Notes: generated by a model from the sequence alone, not told the origin. Numbered from the stretch's first letter, positions 18,287 through 27,885 are shown. The stretch: 64,000 nucleotides of DNA from Alkalihalobacillus trypoxylicola (GCF_001590785.1 NZ_LTAO01000037.1:8800-72799), one strand, 5' to 3'. Numbers and translations are program-made.

Positions 18287-19093
18287 TTATTTATCTTGTT
18301 CAAGATAGGACTGTATAAGCTCTAGAGAAAAACCTTTTCGATAAAGAGCTTGTTTCATTTTTTGTTCATATTCAAAGCTATTATACTTCAAGCTGTACTT
18401 TTTTTTGAGCTTTTCTGCTTGATAATATAAAGCATTCTCTTCTAAATGATGTTCACCATCAAATACATGCAAAGAAAAGGCCTCATTAATGACCTCTTGG
18501 GAAAAACCTTTAGTTAATAATCGTTGAAACCATTTAGTTTTTGTTGCTTGAAGTGATTCTCTTGGTGTATATTTTTGCTTTTCAAGCCAATTCTTAACTT
18601 TTTCAACTTGTTCGGAAAATGAATAATTTAACAATGCTTGCTCTATAATCGAAGAGTTAACTCCTTTTTGTACTAGCTCTTGCTTTACTTTGTTCGGCCC
18701 TTTTAACTGTGTATTCTTCTTTGTAGATATATAACGTTCAGCAAAATCTCGATCATCTAATAAATGTTCTTCGATTAGTTTTTTTATAACTAACTCTATA
18801 TGTTTGACCATTCTTCCTTTTTCATTTAAATATTTTCTCATTTCTTCAATGGAACGTATTCTGTACGATAAATAATGAATGGCAAGGTGATAAGTTTTTT
18901 TCATTTCGTCTTCATCTATAATTTTCTCTAATTCAGCATGAGTTATTTTAAGACCTTTTCTAATTCCCTTTTTAATGAGAACATCTTCATCAACACTAAA
19001 TCCGTACTCCTCACCATTACCTTTATCTATAAATAAATGATAACGCTGTTTGTATCTTTTATGATTGGTAATTTTTGTTATAGTAATTTCCAT
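18287..19093 (-). CDS. recX: Regulatory protein RecX
   Basis: The 268-residue protein is the usual Bacillus length and shows the repeating three-helix RecX units: LSYRIRSIEEMRKYLNEKG, LLDDRDFAERYISTKK, LKGPNKVKQELVQKGV and the C-terminal FEYEQKMKQALYRKGF. RecX binds RecA filaments and modulates recombination and SOS. The yfhH-recX-yfhF neighbourhood is the Bacillus one. Confidence 0.92.
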   Translation of the reverse strand: MEITITKITNHKRYKQRYHLFIDKGNGEEYGFSVDEDVLIKKGIRKGLKITHAELEKIIDEDEMKKTYHLAIHYLSYRIRSIEEMRKYLNEKGRMVKHIELVIKKLIEEHLLDDRDFAERYISTKKNTQLKGPNKVKQELVQKGVNSSIIEQALLNYSFSEQVEKVKNWLEKQKYTPRESLQATKTKWFQRLLTKGFSQEVINEAFSLHVFDGEHHLEENALYYQAEKLKKKYSLKYNSFEYEQKMKQALYRKGFSLELIQSYLEQDK

Positions 19094-19201
19094 GCTTTCA
19101 CCTCAGTTTCTTACTCCTTAAGTATTCCATTAATTGCAGGAAATCGTCAATCATTATAGAATAGGCGAAAGGCTTAGCAACTAATGAAAAGAGGGATTAT
19201 G

Positions 19202-20113
19202 ATGAAAATTGCCATAACTGGTGGGACCGGCTTTATAGGAAAAAAACTAGTTCAAGCTTTACTTGATGAGGGACATTCTGTTTATGTCTTAACAAGATCC
19301 GATCGTTCTAATGATAGTCAAGGAAATTTACATTATATTCAATGGTTACAAAACCACTCATATCCTGAAAAAGAATTAGAGGGCATTGATGCCTTTTATC
19401 ACCTCGCTGGAGAATCTATCGGAGCAAAACGATGGACTGAGGAACAAAAAGAAAAAATACTTGAAAGTCGTCTTTCCACAACCAATGAGGTCATCCGCAT
19501 TCTCACTGAGTTAGAGAAAAAACCATCTGCTCTTATTTGTGCTTCCGCTATAGGCTATTATGGTCATTCCGATCATGAAGTTTTTACAGAGGAATCTACT
19601 CCGAGTCAGGAAAACTTTTTAACAACCGTCGTTAAACAATGGGAAGAATCAACTCAGAGAGCTGAAGAGTTGGGGATTCGGGTTGTATCATGCCGTTTAG
19701 GAATTGTTCTACACCCAGAAGAAGGCGCTTTAAAGAAAATACTTCTACCTATTCGCTTTTTTATTGGAGGACCACTTGGAAAAGGGACCCAATGGATGTC
19801 ATGGATTCATATAGAAGATGTTATTCGATTATTTGTATTTGTTTTAAAAGATCTAACCATTAGTGGCCCTATTAATTTTACAGCACCCGAGCCTGTAAAA
19901 ATGAAGACTTTCGGAAAGGAAATAGCCCAAATATTAAATCGCCCCTTTTGGTTACCCGCTCCATCATTTGCATTAAAAATAGCATTAGGTGAAATGAGCA
20001 CCCTAGTATTAGATGGTCAAAAGGTGATGGCTAATAAGGCATTTTCCTCCGATTTTTCTTATAAATACACAACGGTTAGCGAAGCCTTAAATGATTTGTT
20101 AACAAAACAGTAA
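19202..20113 (+). CDS. yfhF: TIGR01777-type NAD-dependent epimerase/dehydratase
   Basis: The 303-residue extended SDR has GGTGFIGKKL at the N-terminus, the early HLAGESIGAKRWT, the YYG active-site motif (ASAIGYYG) and the C-terminal DUF1731 region (FWLPAPSFALKIALGEMSTLVLDGQKV). This matches the YfhF family. Two ATG codons are adjacent; the second gives the better spacing (6 bases) from GAGGG. The substrate is unknown. It is divergent from recX. Confidence 0.88.
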   Translation: MKIAITGGTGFIGKKLVQALLDEGHSVYVLTRSDRSNDSQGNLHYIQWLQNHSYPEKELEGIDAFYHLAGESIGAKRWTEEQKEKILESRLSTTNEVIRILTELEKKPSALICASAIGYYGHSDHEVFTEESTPSQENFLTTVVKQWEESTQRAEELGIRVVSCRLGIVLHPEEGALKKILLPIRFFIGGPLGKGTQWMSWIHIEDVIRLFVFVLKDLTISGPINFTAPEPVKMKTFGKEIAQILNRPFWLPAPSFALKIALGEMSTLVLDGQKVMANKAFSSDFSYKYTTVSEALNDLLTKQ

Positions 20114-20286
20114 CAATGGTAAATTTTTTTACAAAAAATTTTAAAAAAAATGTATCTTTTTTAACAAAAAAACATTAATATATAGAAGGAAACAAGAGTA
20201 TTTTAACGAAATATATATAGATAGTAGTAGTTAATTCAGTTTAAACCTTATATTTAGCTAAATATCTCAATATTTTCAACCATATA

Positions 20287-20420
20287 GCAATTGGGAAGGC
20301 AATTGGTGCGCCATCAGTCAAGCTGGTTCTAGTGGGTTCGATTCCCACCCCGAATTTGATAATGAAAGACTATTAAATTCGAGGGTGGATCCTTTTTTTG
20401 CCCTCGTCTTACAAGGAGGG
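20287..20420 (+). promoter_or_regulatory. Structured leader RNA of GNAT gene with tRNA T-arm-like hairpin
   Basis: GTGGGTTCGATTCCCAC (20332-20348) forms a 5-bp stem with a 7-base TTCGATT loop, like a tRNA T arm. An alternative stem pairs CCACCC-C-GAATTTGATA (20345-20361) with TATTAAATTC-GA-GGGTGG (20371-20388). CGAGGG (20380-20385) can pair with CCCTCG (20401-20406), and the same CCCTC can instead cover the GAGGG of the Shine-Dalgarno (20416-20420). These mutually exclusive pairings suggest a translational switch. AGGGTGGATCC also resembles a T-box core. The ligand or trigger is unknown. Confidence 0.55.
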
Positions 20421-20426
20421 CTTTTT

Positions 20427-20984
20427 ATGATCTTAAAAAAACGTGATGTTACAGATTGCCACGATCTTTATCATTATTTAGTCGACCCGGCTGTATTTCC
20501 GTATGTGCGACAAAAAGCATTTTCATACGATGAATTTATTTTTTTAACTAAACAGACCATTGAACAAGAAGAACGTGGTGAATTAATATCTAGAACCATT
20601 TGTGATGAATGGGGTTCCCCAATAGGAACTATAAATCTGTTTGATATATCAGAGCATGCAGGTTTTTTAGGAACATGGATTGGAAAGCCCTTCTTTGGTA
20701 AAGGATATAATAAGCTAGCTAAGGATGTCTTTTTTGATGAGCTATTTTATCGTTGTGATATTCAGACAGTCTATATGAGAATTCGCAAAGAAAATATTCG
20801 TTCTATTTTAGCCGCTAAAAAACTACCTTACAGTACACTAGCGAATGAAATTAGACCGGATTTATACAGACAGCTCAACACAGCTGGCGATATTTATGAT
20901 TTGTTTCAAATTGAAAAAGATCATTATTATTTCCACAAAATCCGTACAGAAAACGAGCTAGAGCAAGATGCGATTGAAGCATAG
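20427..20984 (+). CDS. GNAT-family N-acetyltransferase
   Basis: The 185-residue protein has the layout of RimJ/RimL-type acetyltransferases: ELISRTICDEWGSPIGTINLF (strands 2-4), TWIGKPFFGKGYNKLAKDVFFD as the acetyl-CoA loop region, and TVYMRIRKENIRSILAAKKL. AAGGAGGG stands 6 bases before the ATG; an in-frame GTG at 20385 lies inside the leader structure. The substrate is unknown. The leader suggests post-transcriptional control. Confidence 0.8.
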   Translation: MILKKRDVTDCHDLYHYLVDPAVFPYVRQKAFSYDEFIFLTKQTIEQEERGELISRTICDEWGSPIGTINLFDISEHAGFLGTWIGKPFFGKGYNKLAKDVFFDELFYRCDIQTVYMRIRKENIRSILAAKKLPYSTLANEIRPDLYRQLNTAGDIYDLFQIEKDHYYFHKIRTENELEQDAIEA

Positions 20985-21082
20985 TTTGGTTGCTAAGTTT
21001 TAAATTAAAGTCTCCTTTATTTTTTGTATGAAATCTCTTGCTTTTGGTAATGACTAAAAAAAGCGAGAAGGGAGATTATCAC

Positions 21083-21211
21083 ATGTCAAAAAAGAAAAGC
21101 AACTATGACGAAAAATGGAATCTACGGAAAGCCCTGTCCGTCCAATATCAATCGGAATTTCGTGCTGCCGACCGAGCAGCTCAATCAAAGAATAAAAATC
21201 AAAATGACTAA
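21083..21211 (+). CDS. yfhE: YfhE-like small protein
   Basis: The 42-residue basic protein contains LRKALSVQYQSEFRAADRAA, resembling the L..Q.V.Y..EF..ADRAA core of the YfhE family. AAGGGAG precedes the ATG and a terminator follows. It is near yfhF, as in Bacillus. The function is unknown. Confidence 0.7.
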   Translation: MSKKKSNYDEKWNLRKALSVQYQSEFRAADRAAQSKNKNQND

Positions 21212-21556
21212 TTTTTAAAAAGTCCTATATAGGGCTTTTTTTTATATTTCATTCTTTTTTTAAATAATTGGTACGTTTTATTCAAATGATAACGTCGGAT
21301 ATTAGCGAATGAATGTATTTTTAATAAGTCTTTTTTCAATTTGTAAGAATCTCTAACAAAATAGGAGGATATTATACGATACTACTCCTTAGAGTGATTA
21401 AGATATCCTAATCCATGTATTAGCTCTGTTATACGCTTATAGCTCATTTGCACCATTGAACGCTTACACTTAAGATATAATATGTGGTTTGAAAAACTTA
21501 TACACGGGTATTAAAAGGTTGAAGTGAAATAAAACAGATTAAAGGAGGAGTCCATC
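21212..21556. other. Intergenic region and ectA promoter region
   Basis: It contains the yfhE terminator at 21218-21237 and then about 320 AT-rich bases ahead of ectA. A TATAAT lies at 21476-21481, but I see no -35 at the standard distance (TTGAAC is only 14 bases upstream), so a stress sigma factor or activator may be involved. No ORF with an RBS is visible. Confidence 0.45.
21218..21237 (+). terminator. Terminator of yfhE
   Basis: AAAGTCCTA/TAGGGCTTT imperfect hairpin with one G-T pair, followed by a run of T. Confidence 0.8.
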
Positions 21557-22078
21557 ATTAGTAGTCAACAAACGATTACGCCAGTAAAAGACAAAGAACT
21601 TATACATTTTTCTCATCCCAATAAAGAAGATGGTGCCGCGATGTGGCAAATTGTTAATGAAACTTCATTAGACCAAAATTCAGCCTATAAATATATTATG
21701 ATGGCCGATTTTTTTGCAGACACTTGTTTAGTTGCCAAGCAGAATGACGAACTGATTGGTTTTGTAACAGCCTTTCGCCAGCCTAATCAAGAAAATACTT
21801 TATTTATCTGGCAAATTGGAGTAAAACCAAGTGCTCAAGGACAAGGTATCGCATCTAAATTATTGAAAAATTTATTAAAGACTGAATTTTCACCAGAAAT
21901 TAGATTTATAGAAGCCACTATAACTCCTTCTAACCAAGCCTCTCAAGCATTATTTAAAAGCTTAGCGCGAGATAAAAAAACCGAATGTAAAATAGAACCG
22001 TATTTTAACGAAGGGCTTTTCCCAGGAGATCATCATGAAGAAGAGTTGATGTTTCGAATAGGACCGGTTGCCCGTTAG
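21557..22078 (+). CDS. ectA: L-2,4-diaminobutyrate acetyltransferase, apparent ATT start
   Basis: EctA acetylates diaminobutyrate in ectoine synthesis. The GNAT core reads FIWQIGVKPSAQGQGIASKLL and EATITPSNQASQALF, and the C-terminal LFPGDHHEEELMFRIGP is diagnostic. The first ATG in frame (21641) would delete about 28 residues including the PNKEDGAAMW segment found in all EctA. Between the upstream stop at 21530 and that ATG there is no ATG, GTG or TTG. GGAGGAG is placed 6 bases before an ATT at 21557, giving a 173-residue product of normal length. I therefore infer an ATT start (or a sequencing error in an ATG). Confidence 0.88.
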   Translation: MSSQQTITPVKDKELIHFSHPNKEDGAAMWQIVNETSLDQNSAYKYIMMADFFADTCLVAKQNDELIGFVTAFRQPNQENTLFIWQIGVKPSAQGQGIASKLLKNLLKTEFSPEIRFIEATITPSNQASQALFKSLARDKKTECKIEPYFNEGLFPGDHHEEELMFRIGPVAR

Positions 22079-22187
22079 AATAAGTAAAAATCAAATGTTT
22101 TATTATTATGTATGTTTTTGTACATCTACTAATATACTCATACACAGTATTAGTATATTGATTATAAATAGGAGGAGATTATAAATA

Positions 22188-23471
22188 ATGAAACCTACCG
22201 ATATGAACGTTTTTGAAAAACTAGAATCAGAGGTTCGTAGTTATTGTAGAAGCTTTCCTACTGTCTTTTCAAAAGCAATAGGATCAAAAATGTGGGATGA
22301 ATCTGGGAAGGAATATATTGATTTCTTTGCCGGAGCAGGAGCATTAAATTATGGGCATAATGACCCTATCATGAAATCAAAATTAGTGGACTATATTTTA
22401 GATGATGGAATTACTCACTCATTAGACATGGCTTCGACAGCAAAAGGACAATTTTTAGAGACCTTCAACGAAACCATTTTGAAGCCAAGAAATCTTAATT
22501 ATAAAATCATGTTCCCAGGTCCAACAGGAACAAATACGGTAGAAAGTGCACTTAAATTAGCACGTAAAGCAACAGGTCGTACTGATATTATCAGTTTTAC
22601 TAATGGATTTCATGGTATGACTATCGGCGCTTTATCTGTTACTGGTAATTCATTTAAACGAAAAGGAGCAGGTATTCCTCTCCATAATGTAGTTACGATG
22701 CCTTATGATAGTTTTGTACATGATAAACTCGACACTCTGGAGTATCTCGAACGCTTTTTAGAAGATCGTGGAAGTGGAGTAGCGATCCCAGCTGCTATGA
22801 TCCTCGAGACAGTCCAAGGTGAAGGTGGTATAAATGCCGCAAGCTACGAGTGGTTACAAAGAATCGAAAGAATATGTAAACGATGGGGTATCTTATTAAT
22901 TATTGATGATGTTCAGGCAGGTGTAGGACGAACAGGAACTTTCTTTAGTTTTGAAAAAGCAGGAATTACACCTGATATTGTGTGTATTTCAAAATCAATC
23001 GGAGGTTATGGATTACCATTAGCTTTAACTTTAATCCAACCTGAGCTCGATATTTGGGCGCCTGGTGAACATAATGGTACATTCCGAGGGAATAACCATG
23101 CATTTGTCACAGCTACGGCTGCACTATCTTATTGGGAGAATCCAAAGTTCGAAGCAAGTATTTCAAAAAAATCAGAGAAAACAAAGGCTTTTTTAGAAAA
23201 ATTAATAGCTGATTATCCTGAAATAAAAGGACATTTCCGAGGACGCGGATTAATGGTAGGTGTGTGCTCAGAGGTTGAAGGATTCGCCTCAAAAGTAGCA
23301 GCAGAAGCATTTGAGCGTGGATTAATTATGGAAACATCTGGTCCAGAAGATGAAGTCTTTAAGCTCTTCCCTGCTTTAACAATTGAAGATGAGTTACTAG
23401 AAAAAGGATTTTCCATAATAGAGGAAAGTGTAAAAGCGGTCGTTGGACAAAAAGAAGCGATTGCAAACTAA
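22188..23471 (+). CDS. ectB: Diaminobutyrate-2-oxoglutarate aminotransferase
   Basis: The 427-residue class III aminotransferase converts aspartate semialdehyde to L-2,4-diaminobutyrate, the first committed ectoine step. Visible features are [21 protein letters not shown], the NGFHGMT motif, [14 protein letters not shown] and the PLP lysine Lys269 ([10 protein letters not shown]). Length and sequence match EctB. AGGAGG stands before the ATG; it is separated from ectA by 109 bases, with an imperfect inverted repeat around 22130-22155. Confidence 0.95.
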   Translation: MKPTDMNVFEKLESEVRSYCRSFPTVFSKAIGSKMWDESGKEYIDFFAGAGALNYGHNDPIMKSKLVDYILDDGITHSLDMASTAKGQFLETFNETILKPRNLNYKIMFPGPTGTNTVESALKLARKATGRTDIISFTNGFHGMTIGALSVTGNSFKRKGAGIPLHNVVTMPYDSFVHDKLDTLEYLERFLEDRGSGVAIPAAMILETVQGEGGINAASYEWLQRIERICKRWGILLIIDDVQAGVGRTGTFFSFEKAGITPDIVCISKSIGGYGLPLALTLIQPELDIWAPGEHNGTFRGNNHAFVTATAALSYWENPKFEASISKKSEKTKAFLEKLIADYPEIKGHFRGRGLMVGVCSEVEGFASKVAAEAFERGLIMETSGPEDEVFKLFPALTIEDELLEKGFSIIEESVKAVVGQKEAIAN

Positions 23472-23615
23472 TTAATTTATCAGAATAAACATCAAAACAA
23501 TTTTGAATGATTCAGAATTTAGCAGTTAGCAGAGACAAACATTCTCTATGTAAGTGACAAAAAAAGAATGATTAGTCCTGTATGCTACATGTAACTAACG
23601 ATGGAGGTATGTAAA

Positions 23616-24014
23616 ATGAAAGTCGTCAAACTCGCTGATGTAATTGGAACAGAACATGATGTAAAAAATGAAGATAATACATGGAATAGCCGACGTCTCG
23701 TATTAAAAAAAGATGGAATGGGGTATTCCGTACACGATACAATTATTTACGCAGGAACAGAAACACATATTTGGTATCAAAATCACCTTGAATCAGTCTA
23801 TTGCATTGAAGGTGAAGGCGAGGTCGAAACAATAGCAGATGGTAAAGTTTGGCCTATAAAAAAGGATGAGATTTATGTTTTAGATAAACATGATGAGCAT
23901 CTTTTACGAGCTAAAACGGATATGAGAATGGTTTGTGTTTTTAACCCCCCTGTTTCTGGAAAAGAAGTGCACGATGAAAATGGAGTTTATCCAGTAGACG
24001 ATTCAGATGAATAA
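23616..24014 (+). CDS. ectC: L-ectoine synthase
   Basis: The 132-residue cupin cyclises N-gamma-acetyl-diaminobutyrate to ectoine. The start [13 protein letters not shown] is typical of EctC, and the cupin core is seen in [23 protein letters not shown] and [14 protein letters not shown], with [21 protein letters not shown] at the C-terminus. GGAGGT stands 7 bases before this ATG, which I prefer to an upstream in-frame ATG at 23601. It is the last gene of the operon; no ectD hydroxylase follows. Confidence 0.95.
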   Translation: MKVVKLADVIGTEHDVKNEDNTWNSRRLVLKKDGMGYSVHDTIIYAGTETHIWYQNHLESVYCIEGEGEVETIADGKVWPIKKDEIYVLDKHDEHLLRAKTDMRMVCVFNPPVSGKEVHDENGVYPVDDSDE

Positions 24015-24043
24015 AATAGGTCATTTATTTCCAATTAAATAAG

Positions 24044-24084
24044 AACAGCGGGTAAAATCATCAACTGGTGATTTACCCGCTGTT
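24044..24084 (+). terminator. Terminator of ectABC
   Basis: AACAGCGGGTAAAATCA/TGATTTACCCGCTGTT stem of about 16 bp with one bulged A, followed by TT. Strong GC-rich base. Confidence 0.9.
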
Positions 24085-24144
24085 TTCATTATTGGGGTAT
24101 GAACGCTATCAAAAAGCATTTTTTCAAAACTTTATAGAAAAAAT

Positions 24145-24173
24145 GATGACCATTTAACATTTAAATAGTCATC
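24145..24173 (-). terminator. Terminator of LLM oxidoreductase gene
   Basis: GATGACTATTTAAA-type inverted repeat followed on the minus strand by ATTTTTTC. Confidence 0.75.
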
Positions 24174-24216
24174 GGGCTTTTCCAATATATACTTTTATCC
24201 AACCTCTTTAATATGA

Positions 24217-25269
24217 TTACTTATTCTCTTCTTCCCACTTTGCTACCTCTTCTCGAACGATAGGAGCCACTTCTTCACCAAGCAATTGAATGGCTTTCAT
24301 AACTTGTTTATGAGGCATAGAGCCAACGGGAACATGTAGCATAAACCGTGTGATCCCAACATTTTTTCTTAAATCAATAATTTTATCTGCAACCGTTTGT
24401 GGGTCACCTACATATAAAGCTCCTTCTGAGGACCTTGCCGAATCAAAAGCAGCTCTAGTATATGGTCCCCATCCTCTTTCTCTTCCAATTTTATTCATCG
24501 CATATTGAGTAGAAGGAAAGAATTGTTCAGCTGCTTCCTCTGTAGTATCAGCCACAAAACCATGTGAGTGGGAGGCAACCGTTAGAGCATTTGGGTTATG
24601 ACCTGCATGCTCAGCTGCTCGCTTATATAGTTGAACTAATGGTGCGAATTGTTTTGGATTCCCACCGATAATCGCTAATACAAGTGGAAGTCCTAATAGC
24701 CCAGCTCTAGCAATGGACTCTGAATTCCCACCACTCCCTATCCATACAGGAAGAGGATCTTGTACAGGTCTCGGATAAATTCCTAAATCATGAATGGCCG
24801 GTCTAAAATTCCCTTGCCAAGTTACCTTCTCAGAAGCCGTAATTTTTAAAAGCAAATCTAATTTTTCTTCAAAAAGTTGATCATAATCCTGTAAATCATA
24901 TCCAAATAGAGGGAATGATTCTATAAATGAACCTCTACCAGCCATAATTTCAGCTCTACCATTTGAAATTGCATCTACAGTAGCAAAATCCTGAAAAACC
25001 CTAACAGGATCAGCAGAAGAAAGGACAGTAACAGCACTTGTTAGGCGAATATTCTTCGTTTGTGCAGCCGCCGCCGCCAATATAGGTGCTGGAGATGAGG
25101 CCGCATAATCTTCTCTGTGATGCTCCCCTACTCCAAATACATCAAGACCTACCCGATCAGCTAATATAATCTCCTCAACCACTTCTCTAATTCTTTCTGC
25201 ATGAGTAACCTTTTCTCCATTACCAATGGTCGGTGTTGTTTCAACGAAGGTACTGAGCCCTAATTCCAT
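24217..25269 (-). CDS. LLM-class flavin-dependent oxidoreductase
   Basis: The 350-residue luciferase-like monooxygenase has an N-terminal strand MELGLSTF, the segment DVFGVGEHHREDYAASSPAPILAAAAAQT (about residues 44-72), VRVFQDFATVDAISNGRAEIMAGRG and PVWIGSGGNSESIARAG. These match the group with NADH:FMN or F420-independent bacterial members; the substrate is unknown. GGGGGATTTATA precedes the ATG. Confidence 0.88.
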   Translation of the reverse strand: MELGLSTFVETTPTIGNGEKVTHAERIREVVEEIILADRVGLDVFGVGEHHREDYAASSPAPILAAAAAQTKNIRLTSAVTVLSSADPVRVFQDFATVDAISNGRAEIMAGRGSFIESFPLFGYDLQDYDQLFEEKLDLLLKITASEKVTWQGNFRPAIHDLGIYPRPVQDPLPVWIGSGGNSESIARAGLLGLPLVLAIIGGNPKQFAPLVQLYKRAAEHAGHNPNALTVASHSHGFVADTTEEAAEQFFPSTQYAMNKIGRERGWGPYTRAAFDSARSSEGALYVGDPQTVADKIIDLRKNVGITRFMLHVPVGSMPHKQVMKAIQLLGEEVAPIVREEVAKWEEENK

Positions 25270-25407
25270 TATAAATCCCCCTATTAATTTTTACTTACTT
25301 TTTTATATTAACACTATTTTTATCATAAATAAACTTTTTTGAATAAACAGTAGAACTTTGTTCGATAAGATGTCTTTTAAACGAGAGGCTTAAATGAATT
25401 TAATTAG

Positions 25408-25704
25408 TTAATGCAGAATCATCTGCTTAAATTGTACATCGGATTTCGAAATTCCCATTAATGAAAGGATTTCATAGACATCGTCAAAATTTTGCACTGG
25501 AAATTGTGTTTTACATAGCTTCGTAATATTTTCTAAGTTTTGTAAAAAAGAATCATTTTCCCAGAGGTCCAATCTAACACTTTTTAAAATAGTAATGACT
25601 TCCTCATCTCTCTCAAATACCATATATCCATCTCTTTTATTAAAATAAATGACTAGAGGAATATCGGTCTCTGGATGGACCGTATGGGCTTTAAATAAAT
25701 TCAT
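25408..25704 (-). CDS. Hypothetical protein
   Basis: A 98-residue protein with no membrane segment. It has an early IPLVIYFNKRDGYMVFERDEEVITI and a helical second half ending SKSDVQFKQMILH. AGGGAG stands 10 bases before the ATG. It lies between two oxidoreductase genes and does not share an operon with either. I do not recognise the family. Confidence 0.6.
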   Translation of the reverse strand: MNLFKAHTVHPETDIPLVIYFNKRDGYMVFERDEEVITILKSVRLDLWENDSFLQNLENITKLCKTQFPVQNFDDVYEILSLMGISKSDVQFKQMILH

Positions 25705-25954
25705 TAAATTCCAACTCCCTAAACTTTCTTTATTTTTCTATTATTTATCATATGGGATTTTCATAATGAATCAAGAAAATGGTCCATTTATTTCCTCTTA
25801 AAATAAATCTAGTAGTAATCAAAAGCAATATGATAGACTATTTAGTGTACTATAACATGTCTAAATGTCCGGAAGAAATAATGGTACATATCTCATTTTG
25901 TAGAAATACTTTATTGGTTCTTTCCACTATTGTAAAAAGGGGTGCATCAAGGTA

Positions 25955-26710
25955 ATGAATTATGCAATAATTACTGGTGGTTCTAGAGGCTTAGGAGCAG
26001 CTATAAGTAAAGAGCTTTTATTAGAGAACATTCACATTATATCAATTTCTCGTAATGAAAATGAAGAACTAAAAACGCTAGCCGAAGCAAACGGAGGTTC
26101 ATTTGAAACGATTCCTTTTGATTTAAGTTTAACGGAGGAAATACCCTCTGTTATGAAGGAAATATTTGAAAAGATCAGTTTAAAACGAGCCGAAAAAATC
26201 TTTCTTATCAATAATGCTGGAGTAGTTACACCCATAAAGGCACTGCACCTAGCAGACCCAATGGAAATTAGCGATAATATTGCTATTAATTTAATAGCGC
26301 CTTTACTTATTACTTCAAGCTTTATTTATCATACAGAAAAATATGCCATCGATAAGCGTATCATTAATATCTCTTCTGGTTCAGCTCAAAATCCTGTGTA
26401 TGGATGGAGTAGCTATGGAAGTTCAAAGGCTGGTATTAATCTCTTTAGCCAAACTGTTGCGATTGAACAAAAACAATTAAAACACCCTACTAAAATTTGC
26501 GCTTTTGCTCCTGGGGTACTTGATACTGATATGCAAGCCGAAATTCGTTCTACGGATAAATCAGATTTCACAGAGCTAGCAAGATTTCAAGCATATAAAG
26601 CAGAAGGAAATCTTCTATCGGCCGATACGGTTGCAACCGTTATTTCTAATTTGCTATATAGTGAACAATTTCCTAACGGAAAAATTGTGAGCATCAATGA
26701 TTATGTGTAA
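25955..26710 (+). CDS. SDR-family (S)-benzoin-forming benzil reductase-like protein (YueD type)
   Basis: The 251-residue SDR has TGGSRGLGAAISKEL near the N-terminus, LINNAGVV, SSGSAQNPVYGWSSYGSSKAG with the Tyr-X3-Lys active site, and the C-terminal GKIVSINDY. This layout resembles sepiapterin reductase and the Bacillus YueD benzil reductase. NADPH dependence is inferred from the family. It ends at a strong terminator. Confidence 0.82.
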   Translation: MNYAIITGGSRGLGAAISKELLLENIHIISISRNENEELKTLAEANGGSFETIPFDLSLTEEIPSVMKEIFEKISLKRAEKIFLINNAGVVTPIKALHLADPMEISDNIAINLIAPLLITSSFIYHTEKYAIDKRIINISSGSAQNPVYGWSSYGSSKAGINLFSQTVAIEQKQLKHPTKICAFAPGVLDTDMQAEIRSTDKSDFTELARFQAYKAEGNLLSADTVATVISNLLYSEQFPNGKIVSINDYV

Positions 26711-26714
26711 CTTT

Positions 26715-26753
26715 ATAAACGTTCAGTGGGGGCTCCCCCCATTGAATGTTTAT
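26715..26753 (+). terminator. Terminator of YueD-like gene
   Basis: ATAAAC-TTCA-TGGGGG / CCCCCCA-TGAA-GTTTAT hairpin, mostly paired over 17 positions. Confidence 0.8.
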
Positions 26754-26805
26754 GTTCTCATGTTGATTAAGTAATTCCCCACCTATGCTCTAACACGTAC
26801 ATCTC

Positions 26806-27747
26806 CTAATTTGAAAAATATTGATAAATTTGTTCAAATACTTTCTGTCTAATATTCATTTGCTCATTTAAAAGGTGATGCTTACCACCTTTTATTAAAT
26901 AGATTTGATTTTCTGGTAAAGCCTTTTTTAAAAAGTGTAGGTTATACCGCCAATCCACTGTTTTATCTTTGTTACCTTGAAAGATAAGTACACGCTCTTT
27001 GCAAATAACCGCCCCCTTTTTTAATTGATTAAACCACTTTAACTTTGCCCCAAACCAGTTCATTGAAAGCTGTTTACTTTGTAAAGGGTCTTTTTTTATA
27101 AAATGAATAAATGCCTTCTCACTTGAATTAGAACGATACACTCGAGGAATACTTCGTATGAATGGTCTTGTAACGTTATATAAAATATGTGAGATATGAA
27201 AAGAGGCTGAACGTATTAATGGAGCAACAAGAACAATTTTTTTAAAGAGATGATTTTTTTCTGAAAGAAAACTAAAGCTAACAGCGGCCCCAGTACTATG
27301 TGCGACCAAAAATAAAGGGGTAGAAATCTCCTTCTGTACTTTTTCTATAATCGTATCAAGTACTGTAACATAATCATGAAAGTCTTGAATACTAACTTTC
27401 TCTCCTGATGATAATCCATGTCCTGGCATATCGAAGCCAATTACCTGATAATTTTTTTTCAATAAAAACATGATAAATGAACTTAAACTACCAAGGTGAT
27501 CCAAATACCCATGTAATAAAAAAACAGTGCCTTTAGGGTTGTCTGGTAAAAAGGATTGAACGAATATTTGCTCCTGTCTTACTTTTAAATAACCATAATT
27601 ATGTCGAACAGATATATTTTTTAATTGAAAATGATAAAATCGTAAATATTGGTCTATAGAAGTCCGATTCAGTTTCGTTTGTTGTAGGGAAAAAGGCACT
27701 TGTTCTTTCTTAATCTTATTAAGTGTATCAAGTATTTCTTTATCCAT
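26806..27747 (-). CDS. Alpha/beta hydrolase, monoacylglycerol lipase-like
   Basis: The 313-residue serine hydrolase has an oxyanion region FLLHGYLDHLG, GHGLSSGEKVS, the nucleophile elbow VAHSTGAAV, an acid in GNKDKTVDWRYN and a catalytic His in KGGKHHLL. This is the Hydrolase_4/monoacylglycerol lipase layout. No signal peptide is visible, so it is probably cytoplasmic or membrane-associated. AGGAGTG stands 6 bases before the ATG. The substrate is inferred only. Confidence 0.82.
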   Translation of the reverse strand: MDKEILDTLNKIKKEQVPFSLQQTKLNRTSIDQYLRFYHFQLKNISVRHNYGYLKVRQEQIFVQSFLPDNPKGTVFLLHGYLDHLGSLSSFIMFLLKKNYQVIGFDMPGHGLSSGEKVSIQDFHDYVTVLDTIIEKVQKEISTPLFLVAHSTGAAVSFSFLSEKNHLFKKIVLVAPLIRSASFHISHILYNVTRPFIRSIPRVYRSNSSEKAFIHFIKKDPLQSKQLSMNWFGAKLKWFNQLKKGAVICKERVLIFQGNKDKTVDWRYNLHFLKKALPENQIYLIKGGKHHLLNEQMNIRQKVFEQIYQYFSN

Positions 27748-27885
27748 TTAACCCACTCCTATTGTTCATTCTTGTTTATATTCCCTCTATGAGAGAATTT
27801 AAATGCTCTTTTCGTAATTATTTTGTTTTTTTAGTAAGAAAATATACAAACTACTAATCACGATGGAACATTTAACGACAAAAAA

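Noticed and set aside
20290..20350. A complete tRNA gene
   Set aside because: Only the T-arm-like hairpin is tRNA-like; no acceptor, D or anticodon arm can be folded.
20130..20420. A standard T-box leader
   Set aside because: AGGGTGGATCC is close to the T-box core, but I could not find stem I, its specifier loop or AG bulge, and the pairings point to the Shine-Dalgarno instead of a terminator.
21361..21410. Small gene after AGGAGG at about 21362
   Set aside because: There is no start codon at a usable distance, and the frames close quickly.
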